Part shown: piece by piece, positions 42,491-52,268 of the stretch | Layout: each line of letters begins with the position of its first letter | Position numbering within the stretch: position 1 is the stretch's first letter | NCBI RefSeq assembly: GCF_021206925.1 | Contig: NZ_JAJPRF010000008.1 | Span: 62,001-126,000, forward strand | Source of the DNA: Rhodoflexus caldus | Lineage (GTDB): Bacteria; Bacteroidota; Bacteroidia; Cytophagales; Thermoflexibacteraceae | Direction of reading: 5' to 3' | DNA: 64,000 bases | The notes under the pieces: generated by a model | What the model was told of the DNA's origin: nothing | Databases searched by the model: none | What the model saw: only the letters and a program-made list of their open reading frames with translations | Translations under genes and position numbers: made by a program

Positions 42491-42730
42491 AGTATGCAGT
42501 GGGGTTTAGTTTTTTTTCATATTTACTTTTTGCCGAGCAACGTCGCCGCCAAATGCGCTGTGAGAGTTTACGCAACTTTCATGCGTGCGCTTGACAAGCA
42601 GTTGAGCAAATGGAATTTACATCAGCACATAGCACACGCTGTTACACTACGACTTTTGCTGATTTTTTGCATCCGAATTCCGAAAATTTCGGCCTGTTTT
42701 GCCCATTTACTGCTCCGTACCTAATCTTTG

Positions 42731-43231
42731 TCAGGCATTTACGGTTGCTTCCCGCACTTCGCTTGGAATATTGTACTGCCCGATGGCATCGTAGTCGGTT
42801 TGTTCCTGTGTGGAAACTTGCCGTTCTTCAATCATTGTCAGTCCTTCAAAGCGCCCGCTGTGGCTCCATTGCCAAACGCGCATCCGATGGCCGGGGCCGA
42901 TGGTGTTGATGATTTCGTAGAGTTTGCTGCCCGGGTCGGCCTTGTAAGTCCACTCCAAAATAATGGAGTCGCCGCTTTCCCATGAAGTACCGTAAATACG
43001 GTCGTTGTCAAAGGTCATAATACCGGCTTCGTTGAAGTAGTTTTTGCCGAAGTTGTGTCGCTCATAGCGACCGTTGTCCCAAAAGTATTCGTTGAGTTGT
43101 TCCCAACAGTTACCGTTTAGGCGTAGTGTCAAACGGCTTTTGTGATGGTCAAGTACCTTTCCGTCAGGTGAAAGCCGTGTGTAGGTGCCTTCCCATACGC
43201 CGGTGTGCAGCGGAAATAGTTTCAGATTCAT
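42731..43231 (-). CDS. DUF3598-like (lipocalin-fold) protein
   Basis: It has 166 residues, cytoplasmic: LKLFPLHTGVWEGTYTRLSPDGKVLDHHKSRLTLRLNGNCWEQLNEYFWDNGRYERHNFGKNYFNEAGIMTFDNDRIYGTSWESGD. This is the DUF3598 beta-barrel pattern (GVWEGTY..G..LDxHxS). Small lipocalin-like proteins bind hydrophobic ligands; the ligand is unknown. It is divergent in content from the upstream MetH unit and may belong to the LeuC-like cluster, 240 bases away on the same strand. Confidence 0.72.
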   Translation of the reverse strand: MNLKLFPLHTGVWEGTYTRLSPDGKVLDHHKSRLTLRLNGNCWEQLNEYFWDNGRYERHNFGKNYFNEAGIMTFDNDRIYGTSWESGDSIILEWTYKADPGSKLYEIINTIGPGHRMRVWQWSHSGRFEGLTMIEERQVSTQEQTDYDAIGQYNIPSEVREATVNA

Positions 43232-43373
43232 ACAATCAAATGCGTTAGTGGTGAAAAGTTCCCGAATCGGGGTTTACTTCAAATGTAGTAAAAATAGTTA
43301 ATTACATTAACTATTCCTCCGTAAAAAAGTTTGAGGCAATGGAGCAGCCTTGTTCTTTGAGCCTATGAACCCT

Positions 43374-43470
43374 TTATATAAAAGCGCAGGTGATTTTGCG
43401 AAAATTTTTGTATAAGTATTCTGAAATACAAGCTCTTGCACCTGATAGGTCTCTAAGACCCATCAGGTTT
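43374..43470 (+). repeat. roughly 100 bp intergenic repeat, copy B
   Basis: Runs TATATAAAAGCGCAGGTG, ATTTTGCGAAAATTTTTG, CTGAAATACAAG and ends CCTGATAGGT-CTCTAAGACC-CATCAGGTTT. It matches copies A, C and D in the same order of blocks, but its palindrome arms are more degenerate. It lies in the 263-base gap between the DUF3598-like gene and the end of metH. Confidence 0.72.
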
Positions 43471-43494
43471 AAATTTTTTACAAGTGGTGTAGGA

Positions 43495-46400
43495 TTAATA
43501 CCCCAGTACAGGGCTAAGCCATCGCTCAATTTCTTCTACTGACATCCCTTTGCGGGCGGCGTACTCCTCTACTTGGTCTTTCCCGATTTTGCCCAAGCCG
43601 AAGTATTTGGCTTCGGGGCTGGCATAATACCACCCACTGACTGCCGCCGCCGGATACATAGCGCAACTTTCGGTTAGTTGTAAGCCGATGTTTTCGGTTA
43701 CATGCAACAGTTGGAACAGTGTGCGTTTTTCCAAATGGTCAGGGCAGGCAGGGTAGCCCGGTGCAGGACGAATGCCTACGTACTTTTCGTGAATCAGGGC
43801 ATCGTTGTCCAAATTTTCATCCGGTGCGTACCCCCAAAATTCCTTGCGGACACGTTCGTGCATACGTTCTGCAAAGGCTTCTGCGAGTCGGTCGGCAAGA
43901 GCTTTTACCATGATGCTGCTGTAATCGTCGTGCTGTGCTTCATATTGGCGGGCAAGTTCTTCCGCACCGATGCCTGCCGTAACGGCAAATGCACCTATAT
44001 AGTCCTCTCTGCCGCTCGATTTGGGTGCTATGAAGTCGCTCAGGCAGAAGTTGGGGAGATTTTTCGCCTTTTTGTTTTGTTGGCGCAGATTGTGGAGCAG
44101 TGTGGCTACCAATTGGCGATTTTCCTTGTAATGTACGTGCTTGTGCGAGCCGTGTACATCGCAAGTAGTTTCGAGCACAAGTTCCTCAAAATCATAAAGT
44201 TCTATATCATCTTCTACGCTGTTGGCAGGGAAAAATCCGATTACTGCTTTTGCCTGCAACAGGCGGTTGTCAATAATATGTTTGAGCATTACCTGTGCGT
44301 CGTCATAGAGTTTGCGGGCTTCGCTGCCTACCACAGGGTCATTCAGAATGGCAGGGAAGCGGCCGGCCAGTTCCCAAGACTGAAAGAATGGCGTCCAGTC
44401 AATATATCGTGCCAATTCGGCCAGCGAATAATCCTGAAATACTTTCACTCCCAAAAAAGAAGGCTTAACGATGGGCGCTGTTTCCCAGTCTATCGCAACC
44501 TTGTTCCGACGTGCTTCTTCAAGGGTGATGTAATTTTTTGCACCCTGACGTGCGGCATGTTCGGTGCGAAGTTTTTCGTATTCTTCGCGAATTTGATTGA
44601 CCAATGCGTCTTTGGTGCCTTCCTCTTTGCTGACGAGGGCAGCAGCTACCGGCACACTGCGCGAGGCATCCAATACGTGAATAACAGGGTGGCTGTATTG
44701 GGGCGCAATTTTTACTGCGGTATGGATGCGCGAAGTAGTTGCTCCGCCAATGAGGAGCGGAGTCGTCATTTTGCGCTTTTCCATTTCCTGAGCCACATAT
44801 ACCATTTCGTCCAGCGAAGGAGTAATCAGCCCCGAAAGGCCGATAATATCTACATTTTCTTTTTGGGCGGTGTCAAGGATTTTTTCCAGCGGCACCATTA
44901 CCCCCAAATCAATGATTTCGAAGTTGTTACACGCAAGTACTACGCCTACGATATTTTTACCGATGTCGTGTACGTCTCCTTTAACGGTTGCCAGCAGAAT
45001 TTTGCCTGCACCGCTGCTTTGCAAGGCATCGGGGTTGTTGCGCTTTTCTTCTTCAATAAACGGAATCAGATAGGCAACGGCTTTTTTCATTACGCGGGCA
45101 CTCTTTACCACTTGCGGCAAAAACATTTTCCCCTCGCCGAAAAGGTCTCCGACGATGTTCATGCCATCCATCAGGGGGCCTTCAATTACTTGCAGCGGCC
45201 GCTCGTAGAGTTGTCGCGCTTCTTCGGTGTCTTGTTCGATGTATTCTACAATTCCTTTAATGAGAGCGTGTTTTAGGCGCTCTTGCACGGGTTCGTTGCG
45301 CCACGCTTCGTCTTTTACGATTTCCTTGCCTTTGTTTTTAACGTGCTCGGCAAATTCAACCAACCGTTCGGTAGCATCGGGGCGGCGGTTGAGCAGCACG
45401 TCCTCGATGCGTTCCAGCAAGTCTTTTGGGATTTCTTCGTACACCTCAATCATGCCGGCATTAACAATACCCATGTCCATGCCTGCCTGAATGGCGTGGT
45501 ATAGAAAAGCAGAGTGCATGGCTTCGCGCACTACGTCGTTGCCGCGGAACGAGAAGGAAATATTGCTTACGCCGCCCGAAACTTTTGCACCCGGCAGGTT
45601 TTCTTTAATCCATTGGGTGGCGCGAATGAAATCAACGGCGTAGTTGTTATGCTCCTCAATGCCTGTGGCTACGGTCAGGATGTTGGGGTCAAAGATGATG
45701 TCTTGCGGCGGGAAACCGACTTCGTTCACCAGAATATCGTAGCTGCGTTTACAGATTTCTATGCGGCGTTCGTAGCTGTCGGCCTGTCCTTGTTCATCAA
45801 ACGCCATTACTACCACGGCTGCACCGTAGCGGCGAATCAGGTGTGCGTGTTCTTTGAATTTTGCCTCACCTTCTTTCAAAGAAATGGAATTGACGATGCC
45901 TTTGCCCTGCACACATTTCAAACCTGCTTCAATTACGCTCCATTTGGAGGAGTCTATCATCACGGGTACGCGCGCGATGTCGGGTTCTGCGGCAATGAGG
46001 TTTAAAAATTTTACCATTGCGGCTTCGGAATCCAACATGCCCTCATCCATGTTGATATCAATAATCTGTGCGCCGCCTTCTACCTGCTGGCGGGCAATGT
46101 CTAATGCTTCTTCGTAATTTCCCTCTTTGATGAGGCGGGCAAATTTGCGGCTGCCTGTAACGTTGGTACGCTCGCCGATATTGACAAATCGCGTTTCAGG
46201 GGTGATGTTGAGCGGCTCTAATCCACTGAGGTGCAGGTAGTTGTCTTTTTCGGGAATTTGACGAGGTTTGTAGCGGGCAACCGTTTGGGCAATAGCGCGA
46301 ATATGTTCGGGCGTAGTGCCGCAACAGCCGCCGACAATGTTCAGCAAACCTGCCTCTGCAAACTCAATTAATTGCGCTACCATTTGTTCGGGTGTTTCAT

Positions 46401-47319
46401 CGTACTGCCCGAACTCGTTGGGTAAGCCTGCATTGGGGTAAATGCTGACCGCTACGTTGGCTACTCGGCTCAATTCTTTGGCATAGGGCAACATCAGGCG
46501 CGCCCCCAAAGCACAGTTCAGACCTACGCTCATGATGTGTGCATGGGAAATAGAATGCCAAAATGCCTCTGTTACCTGTCCTGAAAGGGTTCTGCCGCTT
46601 TGGTCGGTAATCGTTCCTGAAACCATCACGGGCAATTTTTTGCCGGGTATGCCCAAGAAAGGGAATTGGGTTTTATCGCCTTTCGCACACTCGCGGCGCG
46701 GCGGCATAGATGTATGATGAATCTCGTCAAAATATTTTTCAATGGCAAAAAGGGCAGCTTTTGCGTTCAGTGTATCAAAAATGGTTTCTACCAACAGCAC
46801 ATCTGCGCCGCCATCCACCAAACCGCATACCTGTTCGTAGTAGGCCTCTACCAACTGGTCAAAAGTAACGGCACGATATCCGGGGTCGTTTACATCAGGC
46901 GAAATGGAGGCGGTGCGGTTGGTCGGCCCCAGTGCACCGGCTACGTAGCGGGGTTTATCGGGCTGTTGCGATGAAATTTCATCGGCTACTTCACGCGCTA
47001 TTTTGGCTGATTGATAGTTTAGTTCATACGCCAGTTCTTCCAACTGATAATCGGCCTGTGCAATTCTGGTGCCGCTGAAAGTATTGGTCTCGATAATATC
47101 TGCACCTGCGAGCAAATATTGCCTGTGGATTTCTTTGATGATGTCGGGGCGTGTGATGGAAAGCAGGTCGTTATTTCCTTTTAAATCGTGCGGATGGTCT
47201 TTGAAACGTTCGCCTCTAAAATCTTCCTCGCTGAGTTTGTAACGCTGAATCATGGTTCCCATGGCGCCATCCAGCACCAGAATGCGCTCTTTCAGCAGCT
47301 GACGTATGTCTGTTTTCAT
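43495..47319 (-). CDS. metH: cobalamin-dependent methionine synthase
   Basis: It has 1274 residues, all four modules. The homocysteine domain (about 1-340) has [26 protein letters not shown] and [13 protein letters not shown] with zinc Cys. The methyltetrahydrofolate (pterin) domain (about 355-630) has [20 protein letters not shown]. The cap and B12 domain has [27 protein letters not shown] with the cobalt-binding His near 770. The C-terminal SAM reactivation domain has [22 protein letters not shown] and [18 protein letters not shown]. It transfers methyl from methyltetrahydrofolate to homocysteine. No metF and no cobalamin riboswitch were found upstream. The reverse strand has a long open frame, a shadow of this gene. 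Confidence 0.97.
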   Translation of the reverse strand: MKTDIRQLLKERILVLDGAMGTMIQRYKLSEEDFRGERFKDHPHDLKGNNDLLSITRPDIIKEIHRQYLLAGADIIETNTFSGTRIAQADYQLEELAYELNYQSAKIAREVADEISSQQPDKPRYVAGALGPTNRTASISPDVNDPGYRAVTFDQLVEAYYEQVCGLVDGGADVLLVETIFDTLNAKAALFAIEKYFDEIHHTSMPPRRECAKGDKTQFPFLGIPGKKLPVMVSGTITDQSGRTLSGQVTEAFWHSISHAHIMSVGLNCALGARLMLPYAKELSRVANVAVSIYPNAGLPNEFGQYDETPEQMVAQLIEFAEAGLLNIVGGCCGTTPEHIRAIAQTVARYKPRQIPEKDNYLHLSGLEPLNITPETRFVNIGERTNVTGSRKFARLIKEGNYEEALDIARQQVEGGAQIIDINMDEGMLDSEAAMVKFLNLIAAEPDIARVPVMIDSSKWSVIEAGLKCVQGKGIVNSISLKEGEAKFKEHAHLIRRYGAAVVVMAFDEQGQADSYERRIEICKRSYDILVNEVGFPPQDIIFDPNILTVATGIEEHNNYAVDFIRATQWIKENLPGAKVSGGVSNISFSFRGNDVVREAMHSAFLYHAIQAGMDMGIVNAGMIEVYEEIPKDLLERIEDVLLNRRPDATERLVEFAEHVKNKGKEIVKDEAWRNEPVQERLKHALIKGIVEYIEQDTEEARQLYERPLQVIEGPLMDGMNIVGDLFGEGKMFLPQVVKSARVMKKAVAYLIPFIEEEKRNNPDALQSSGAGKILLATVKGDVHDIGKNIVGVVLACNNFEIIDLGVMVPLEKILDTAQKENVDIIGLSGLITPSLDEMVYVAQEMEKRKMTTPLLIGGATTSRIHTAVKIAPQYSHPVIHVLDASRSVPVAAALVSKEEGTKDALVNQIREEYEKLRTEHAARQGAKNYITLEEARRNKVAIDWETAPIVKPSFLGVKVFQDYSLAELARYIDWTPFFQSWELAGRFPAILNDPVVGSEARKLYDDAQVMLKHIIDNRLLQAKAVIGFFPANSVEDDIELYDFEELVLETTCDVHGSHKHVHYKENRQLVATLLHNLRQQNKKAKNLPNFCLSDFIAPKSSGREDYIGAFAVTAGIGAEELARQYEAQHDDYSSIMVKALADRLAEAFAERMHERVRKEFWGYAPDENLDNDALIHEKYVGIRPAPGYPACPDHLEKRTLFQLLHVTENIGLQLTESCAMYPAAAVSGWYYASPEAKYFGLGKIGKDQVEEYAARKGMSVEEIERWLSPVLGY

Positions 47320-47465
47320 AGATGGAATTGATTTCGAAAATGTATATAGCGCCCTTGGGGCAATTCGTTATGAAATACTCAAAACAGAACGATAAATTTC
47401 AACAAAATTATATGCGAAACGGGTAGAATTTGCATTTTCGGCAGGCGATTTTGGTGCTGTGCGCA

Positions 47466-47502
47466 AATAAAAAGAGCCGCTCCTTGATTTGGGGCGGCTT
47501 AA
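47466..47502 (-). terminator. terminator of the DUF4097-like gene
   Basis: On the - strand AAGCCGCCCC pairs with GGAGCGGCTC (one mismatch) around a short loop and is followed by TTTTTATTTG. It begins 22 bases after the stop at 47524. Confidence 0.75.
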
Positions 47503-47523
47503 ACTGCTTGCCGTGAATCAGGC

Positions 47524-48591
47524 CTATCTCATGCGGATGCTGCCGTATTTGGTGGCAATGCGAACTTTACCGCCTCCTTTGCCTACCTGACCTTCCAGCG
47601 TCTGTGTTTGCGATTGTGAAATATCGCGGCGAATGTCTGCTCCTGCTACGTCCATCCTGATGCTGCCATAAGAGGAAGTAGCCGAAAACTCAAAGTTTTG
47701 CCCGCTGCCAAAATAAACGGTAAACGAACTGTATGCACCTTCTAAATCTATGGCAGAAAAGCCCTTGCTCACTTCGTCTATGCTGAAACTGCCTGCATAG
47801 CGCGCTTCCATATGGATTTCCTTTTTCAGCCGATGCACCTTAAAATCGGAATAGGCAATGTTTCCCGTGATGGTTTCGGCTTCATTTTCAATCAGAATGC
47901 CGCCATATTTGGTATCGGTACGGAGTTCTTTTACATTTTCGTAGGTTATTTTACCATAGCGATTGTTTACGGTCAATTTACCGCCTTCGCGAATAATACC
48001 GTTGCCATAGCTTAGGTCAATGATGCCATTTTCCAGCAACTCTATATCTGCGCTGCTGTATGCAATATCGAGCTTTTTGTTGGTGCCTGTAATTTTATTG
48101 GCTTTAAAACTGCCATACTTAACGGCTGCGTCTAATGAACCGCTGAAATTGTCTAAAAAAACGGCACCATAGCGGTTGTTGAGTTTTAATCCGTTTTTGG
48201 CGGGCATATTGACCAAATAGTTAATCTCAAAACCATTGATATTATTGATGTTGATACTTCCGGAAGAGTTGATAATGGTTTCAAAGCGCACGGTATTGCC
48301 CGTTTTGCCGTATTTGATTTCAATGCGGTCAAGTGTTTCCTTAGCCCGCCGCTCGTTGTTGCCCCATGCCCGCACGGTAACTTCTACCGTAATTTCGGGT
48401 TTGTCCCAAGTGTTGATGTGTATTTTACCGTGTCGGTTGGTCAGTTCTGCCACATCGCCCGCGTCCATGCTATATTTTTCGGAGATTTTTTTGGTTACTT
48501 CAATTCGGTCGGAGGCCTGTGCCGTCCAATAGAACATGGTCAGAAGCAGGCTAAGAAGGGCAACTTGTATATGTTTAGCTGAGTTTCTCAT
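47524..48591 (-). CDS. DUF4097-like putative secreted beta-solenoid protein
   Basis: It has 355 residues. The signal peptide (MRNSAKHIQVALLSLLLTMFYWTAQA) is followed by a long series of short beta strands built on NRYGxI, KYGSxx and AYSSxx units: LTNRHGKIHINTW, LNNRYGAVFL, AVKYGSFKAN, VNNRYGKITYENVK, DTKYGGILIE, SSYGSIRMD, ATKYGSIRM. This is the beta-solenoid of the DUF4097 (putative adhesin) family, also seen in anti-sigma-linked envelope proteins. Its start overlaps the anti-sigma gene stop by 17 bases, so it is the output or surface member of the ECF module. Confidence 0.82.
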   Translation of the reverse strand: MRNSAKHIQVALLSLLLTMFYWTAQASDRIEVTKKISEKYSMDAGDVAELTNRHGKIHINTWDKPEITVEVTVRAWGNNERRAKETLDRIEIKYGKTGNTVRFETIINSSGSININNINGFEINYLVNMPAKNGLKLNNRYGAVFLDNFSGSLDAAVKYGSFKANKITGTNKKLDIAYSSADIELLENGIIDLSYGNGIIREGGKLTVNNRYGKITYENVKELRTDTKYGGILIENEAETITGNIAYSDFKVHRLKKEIHMEARYAGSFSIDEVSKGFSAIDLEGAYSSFTVYFGSGQNFEFSATSSYGSIRMDVAGADIRRDISQSQTQTLEGQVGKGGGKVRIATKYGSIRMR

Positions 48592-49156
48592 TTTTTTGCT
48601 GGGTTTGTTTTTGTACTTTTTCCAGAATTTCCAATTGTTTGTTGAGCAGTTCCATGCGGTATTGCAGGTTTTGAATCATCGCTTCTACGACTCGCTGACT
48701 GCCTGTTTTGTAAAAGTCGTTTTTCAGTTCGCCATAGGCTTCGTTGAGTTTTTTCAGTTCGGTTTCGTAATCTTTGCCTACGCCAAGTTTTTTGAGGTCA
48801 TAACGGCTGAGTTCGTCCGATTTCAGTTGTATTTGGCGCGTGTAAAAATCTTCTGCCTCTGCAAGTTCGGGTGCTATTTGGTCAAGTGTAACCGTAACTG
48901 CGTCATTTGTCGGGAAGGTGGATGCAGCATTTTTTTGCAGTTGTCTGTTTTCGTACACCAGCCAGCCTATCCCCGTGCCAAGCAGCAAGATGATGGAGGC
49001 TGCTACTTGCCAGAGGCGATACAGAGGCACCATGCGCACCGATTTGCCTTGTTGCATTCCCTTTTGAATACTTGCCCATACTTTCGCATCGGGTTCTTCG
49101 CTGTCAAAGGCTTCCCTGTTTTGGGAAATAAATTTTTCTATTTTATCCTTTTCCAT
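48575..49156 (-). CDS. putative anti-sigma factor
   Basis: It has 193 residues. The N-terminal cytoplasmic part (EKFISQNREAFDSEEPDAKVWASIQKGM) resembles the anti-sigma segment that binds ECF sigma factors. It is followed by one membrane helix (VAASIILLLGTGIGWLVYE) and a periplasmic coiled coil (DELSRYDLKKLGV...NLQYRMELLNKQLEILEKVQ). It lies 21 bases after the ECF sigma factor gene and overlaps the next. It should keep the sigma factor inactive at the membrane, as in other sigma/anti-sigma pairs. Confidence 0.75.
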   Translation of the reverse strand: MEKDKIEKFISQNREAFDSEEPDAKVWASIQKGMQQGKSVRMVPLYRLWQVAASIILLLGTGIGWLVYENRQLQKNAASTFPTNDAVTVTLDQIAPELAEAEDFYTRQIQLKSDELSRYDLKKLGVGKDYETELKKLNEAYGELKNDFYKTGSQRVVEAMIQNLQYRMELLNKQLEILEKVQKQTQQKNEKLS

Positions 49157-49177
49157 GACCTTAGTGGTATTTTTGGT

Positions 49178-49774
49178 TTACCAGTCGTTGCGTTGTTGCC
49201 GCAACATGTCTCTTAATTTCGCTTTGGCGCGGTTGTACTGCGTTTTTGAAGTAGAAACCGAAATGCCAAGAATTTCGGCAATTTCGCTGTGCTCATAGCT
49301 TTCCAGCGCATACAGCGAAAATACAACCCGAAAACCATCGGGCAATTGGCTGATGGCTTGCTGTACAAGCGCTATTTTTAACGGCAAATCTTCATCAGGT
49401 TCTTCTGTTTCTTCGGGAATGTCTGTTGTTTCTTCGCCGGTCAGCAGTTCTTTTTGCCACTTTCTGGACTGGTTAATGGCCGTATTGACGGCAATGCGCT
49501 TCAACCATGCCCCAAATGCAGACTCACCTCTGTAACTTCCCAACCTTTGAAAAGCAGTTAAAAAGGTTTCTTGCAGAGCGTCTTCTGCAAGCGCCGTGTT
49601 GCCGGTGATGCGCAAGCAAGTGTTGTACATTGCTTTGGCATACAGGCGGTACAACTGAAATTGCGCCTTGCTGTCTCCCTTGCGGCAGGCATCTATAACT
49701 GCCTGATGCTCATTGTGATAAACATCTTTATTGCTCTCGCCGGGTGTTTGAGTGATTTTCATCAACGCTCTCAT
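49178..49774 (-). CDS. ECF-type RNA polymerase sigma factor, module 1
   Basis: It has about 198 residues. Region 2 is LYRLYAKAMYNTCLRITGNTALAEDALQETFLTAFQRLGSYRGESAFGAWLKRIAVNTAINQSRK, a typical ECF sigma 2 helix. An acidic linker with ETTDIPEETEEPDEDLP follows, then region 4 AISQLPDGFRVVFSLYALESYEHSEIAEILGISVSTSKTQYNRAKAKLRDML. I place the start at the Met before RALMKITQTPG (49774), preceded by AGGAAACCCTG; an open frame extends to 49834. It is the first gene of the operon sigma - anti-sigma - DUF4097-like. Confidence 0.88.
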   Translation of the reverse strand: MRALMKITQTPGESNKDVYHNEHQAVIDACRKGDSKAQFQLYRLYAKAMYNTCLRITGNTALAEDALQETFLTAFQRLGSYRGESAFGAWLKRIAVNTAINQSRKWQKELLTGEETTDIPEETEEPDEDLPLKIALVQQAISQLPDGFRVVFSLYALESYEHSEIAEILGISVSTSKTQYNRAKAKLRDMLRQQRNDW

Positions 49775-49858
49775 CAGGGTTTCCTGCCAACTGTTTTTAA
49801 ACCAAAGACAATCGGTAAAAACGGGAAGTTGCATGGCGACAAAAAGTTTTTGAAGAGA

Positions 49859-50128
49859 TTACCTCTTTTGGAGGGCAGGGACGTTTTTTTCTTGTACCGG
49901 CGATGTTTTACGGGTGAGGCGTGCGTACAAAATGAGTATGGCGGCAATTAACAGCGCCAGAATCAGGGCAGGTAAAATTTTATTAAACCGCTCCAGCATC
50001 TGCGGGAAACTGTGGCGCTTGCGGCTTCGTCGGAACTGCACCAGCACGCGGTTAAAATCTTTCTGTGCCTGTATTTCAGCCTCCGACGGTTGAGGCGGGT
50101 CTATCCGTATGTCGTACTTACTGTTCAC
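49859..50128 (-). CDS. small single-span membrane protein, possible anti-sigma factor
   Basis: It has 89 residues: a charged cytoplasmic N-terminus (YDIRIDPPQPSEAEIQAQKDFNRVLVQFRRSRKRHSF), one membrane helix (ILPALILALLIAAILILYA) and a short basic tail. The start overlaps the stop of the second ECF sigma gene by 4 bases, so it is translationally coupled. Such tiny membrane partners often restrain sigma factors; the role is inferred from position only. Confidence 0.7.
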   Translation of the reverse strand: MNSKYDIRIDPPQPSEAEIQAQKDFNRVLVQFRRSRKRHSFPQMLERFNKILPALILALLIAAILILYARLTRKTSPVQEKNVPALQKR

Positions 50129-50682
50129 TTGGCAATATTTTTAGCGATTTTTCTTAATTTTTCCAAAATGCGATGGGTGCGTACTTTAACGTTGTTTTCC
50201 GTTTGCTCTAATATAAAGGCTATTTCTTTAAAAGGGCGGTCTTCAAAAAAACGCAACTCGAGCAATGCTACTTCTTCTTCGTCTAACTCATTGAATAACA
50301 GTTGGATGACTTGGGTTTGTTCCTGTTTTTTATCTTCGCCTGCCTCTGCAAAAAAGCGCTTGATGTCTTCGGTTTCTATGCTTACCACTCTTTTGCGTTG
50401 CGTATGGCGGTAAAATTCATTGACCTGATTGGTGGCAATCCGATACAGCCATGCCGAAAAAGGCAGACCTTTGTGTGTGTACTTTTCCAACCGAATCATT
50501 GCTTTGAGGAAAACTTGCGAGCAGAGGTCGGCCGTTATCTGGCTGTCGCCTACCCGGCGATTGATGAATAGGAATACCTGCCTGTAATACTTTTCGTAGA
50601 AATAGCCGAAAAGTTCAGGATTGTTTTTGGCCTGCTCGAGTATAAGTGCTTCCTGCTGAATCTGTTCGTCGGATTGGTGCAT
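50125..50682 (-). CDS. ECF-type RNA polymerase sigma factor, module 2
   Basis: It has 185 residues. Region 2 has FGYFYEKYYRQVFLFINRRVGDSQITADLCSQVFLKAMIRLEKYTHKGLPFSAWLYRIATNQVNEFYRH, and region 4 has LNELDEEEVALLELRFFEDRPFKEIAFILEQTENNVKVRTHRILEKLRKIAKN. The domain order is standard for ECF sigma factors. It is different in sequence from module 1, lies 291 bases from it on the same strand and is coupled to a small membrane protein rather than a full anti-sigma factor. Confidence 0.88.
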   Translation of the reverse strand: MHQSDEQIQQEALILEQAKNNPELFGYFYEKYYRQVFLFINRRVGDSQITADLCSQVFLKAMIRLEKYTHKGLPFSAWLYRIATNQVNEFYRHTQRKRVVSIETEDIKRFFAEAGEDKKQEQTQVIQLLFNELDEEEVALLELRFFEDRPFKEIAFILEQTENNVKVRTHRILEKLRKIAKNIAK

Positions 50683-50993
50683 CAGGCTTTGCCGGGTAAG
50701 TTTAGGCTCATAATGCTATTGGCCGAGCAAAGGTTACAAAAAATTGCGGGTTTAAATGCCTCTTCAAATGAGAACTTTTCACCTGTGAAGTATCTGCCGC
50801 TACTGTATTGATTCCGATTGCGAGTATTTCTCGAGCAAAATCCGCATTTAAAAAGGATGCAAAAATTTGCTCACGTACTTACACCCCAAGCGCAAGCATT
50901 TTACGTAAATTACTGAAAAACAGATATTTAAATCTGAGAGGTCTTTGCCTACCTCAGGTTGATAGCAAACTCACGATAAAATTTTTTCGTGCA
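50683..50993. other. 311-base intergenic gap holding repeat copy C
   Basis: The gap between the sigma factor start and the SGNH hydrolase stop is AT-rich. It contains a degenerate copy of the roughly 100 bp repeat at 50888-50960. A short inverted repeat CACGA...TCGTG follows at about 50973-50992 and may be a weak terminator of the SGNH gene. No small ORF with recognisable features was seen. Confidence 0.6.
50888..50960 (+). repeat. roughly 100 bp intergenic repeat, copy C (shortened)
   Basis: Reads AAGCGCAAG, ATTTTACG, TAAATTACTGAAAAACAG, ATATTTAAATCTGAGAGGTC and ends CCTCAGGTT. It matches the blocks of copies A and D, missing about 25 middle bases, and the palindrome arms are decayed. Confidence 0.6.
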
Positions 50994-52268
50994 CTAAGGC
51001 TGTGCCTTTGCCCAGTAGCGACGGTAGGCGTCCATCAGTGCATCATAAAGCAGTTCGCCTTGGAACGCATAGCCTTTGGGTGTCAGATGGAGGCGGTCGG
51101 CAGTGGCTAACTGGCTGCGTTGCCACTGGTCAACGGAGCGAAGCCCGCCCATGACCGTGTAAAAATCCCACACGGAAACGCCTGATTCTGTGGCTACTTG
51201 AAAAATCAGTTCGCGCACTTTGTTATTGTGCGGGTTCAGGTAGCGGCGGGCACGGTATGCGTCGCCGGGTGTTGTCAGCAGCACAGAGGTGCGAGGATAG
51301 GCGCGTTTGACCATGTTTACTAAAAACCGCAGGTTGGTCAGGAAAACTTCTTCGTCAAACTTGATTACGTGCGCATCGTTAGTGCCCAGTGAAAGAATTA
51401 CCAAGTCGGGTTTGAGTACGCGCAGTTGGCGGTCAAAGTCTTCACAGCGAAAATAGGTAGTTACTTCCGCACCGTTTACGCCTACACTGCTGTACACAAT
51501 GCCTGCGCGGTCGTTTTCCAATGAAAAACCCTGCAAAACAAACTGGGTTTGTGCGGGGTCGGAGCGAGTCAGTTTAATGGTAATTTCTTCCTGTGGTTTG
51601 CTGAACTCAAACTCAACGAATCCCTCGCGGCTCATGTAGCTGGAAACCAATTCGGACGGATTGGCTACTACCGTTACATTGAACGACGATTTATCAAAAA
51701 CAGGGTAAAATATTTTGACGCGGGTAATATCGTAAACGGTGGCATTATTTTCCCTGTTGGGGTTGATGGTGAGGGTTGCGTTGGGGTCTTTGGCAATGGC
51801 GACCACTCCTGCAAGTCCCCACTTGGCATAGGCATCGCGCTTGATGCTGCGGACACCTTCCCACTTGCCTTGATAGCTGACCGAGTAATTTTGCGGATTG
51901 TTGGTTCCGGCAGCGGCATAGGGAAAAACAAAGCCCCGTCCGCCATTGCCGAAATTATTGGTCATTTGCATCAAGTCGCGCACACGACCTGAAAAAAAAT
52001 CTGCCTGAATGTGCGAGTCGCCAATATGAACAATGTTTACCTTGCGTTTGATGCCGGACTCTAACTGCTTGACTGCCAGAAAGAAGTTGCGCATTCCTTC
52101 GCCGTTGGGGTTGGGCTGATGGATGACGTTTTCGGAATAGTTAATGAATCGGTAAGGTTGCGCCGACAGCGACAAAGCCGACAAGCAAAGACTTGTCAGT
52201 ACGATTGCAAGGCGTTTGTATATCGGTGTGTTATTGCGCAATTCTGTTCCTGATTTTGTAGTTTTCAT
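50994..52268 (-). CDS. SGNH/GDSL-type hydrolase, secreted
   Basis: It has 424 residues with a signal region (YKRLAIVLTSLCLSALSLSAQ). Block I is VNIVHIGDSHIQADFFSG with nucleophile Ser85, block III is LVILSLGTNDAH (Gly-x-Asn), and the C-terminal Asp-x-x-His is in TADRLHLTPKGYAF. A beta-sandwich insert (about 150-270) lies between blocks I and III. The family includes peptidoglycan and cell-surface polysaccharide O-acetylesterases, often next to an MBOAT acyltransferase; none is adjacent here. It starts inside the end of the upstream SGNH gene (38-base overlap), so the pair is co-translated. Confidence 0.85.
   Translation of the reverse strand: MKTTKSGTELRNNTPIYKRLAIVLTSLCLSALSLSAQPYRFINYSENVIHQPNPNGEGMRNFFLAVKQLESGIKRKVNIVHIGDSHIQADFFSGRVRDLMQMTNNFGNGGRGFVFPYAAAGTNNPQNYSVSYQGKWEGVRSIKRDAYAKWGLAGVVAIAKDPNATLTINPNRENNATVYDITRVKIFYPVFDKSSFNVTVVANPSELVSSYMSREGFVEFEFSKPQEEITIKLTRSDPAQTQFVLQGFSLENDRAGIVYSSVGVNGAEVTTYFRCEDFDRQLRVLKPDLVILSLGTNDAHVIKFDEEVFLTNLRFLVNMVKRAYPRTSVLLTTPGDAYRARRYLNPHNNKVRELIFQVATESGVSVWDFYTVMGGLRSVDQWQRSQLATADRLHLTPKGYAFQGELLYDALMDAYRRYWAKAQP

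Noticed and set aside
43702-45276. A 524-residue open frame on the + strand inside metH
   Set aside because: It is antisense to the strongly supported metH gene, has no recognisable domain and shows the low-complexity Cys/Phe/His-rich pattern typical of a shadow frame.
47320-47465. Possible cobalamin riboswitch upstream of metH
   Set aside because: I looked for a B12-box-like conserved core and long stems on the - strand and found none. The hairpin further left belongs to the DUF4097-like gene.
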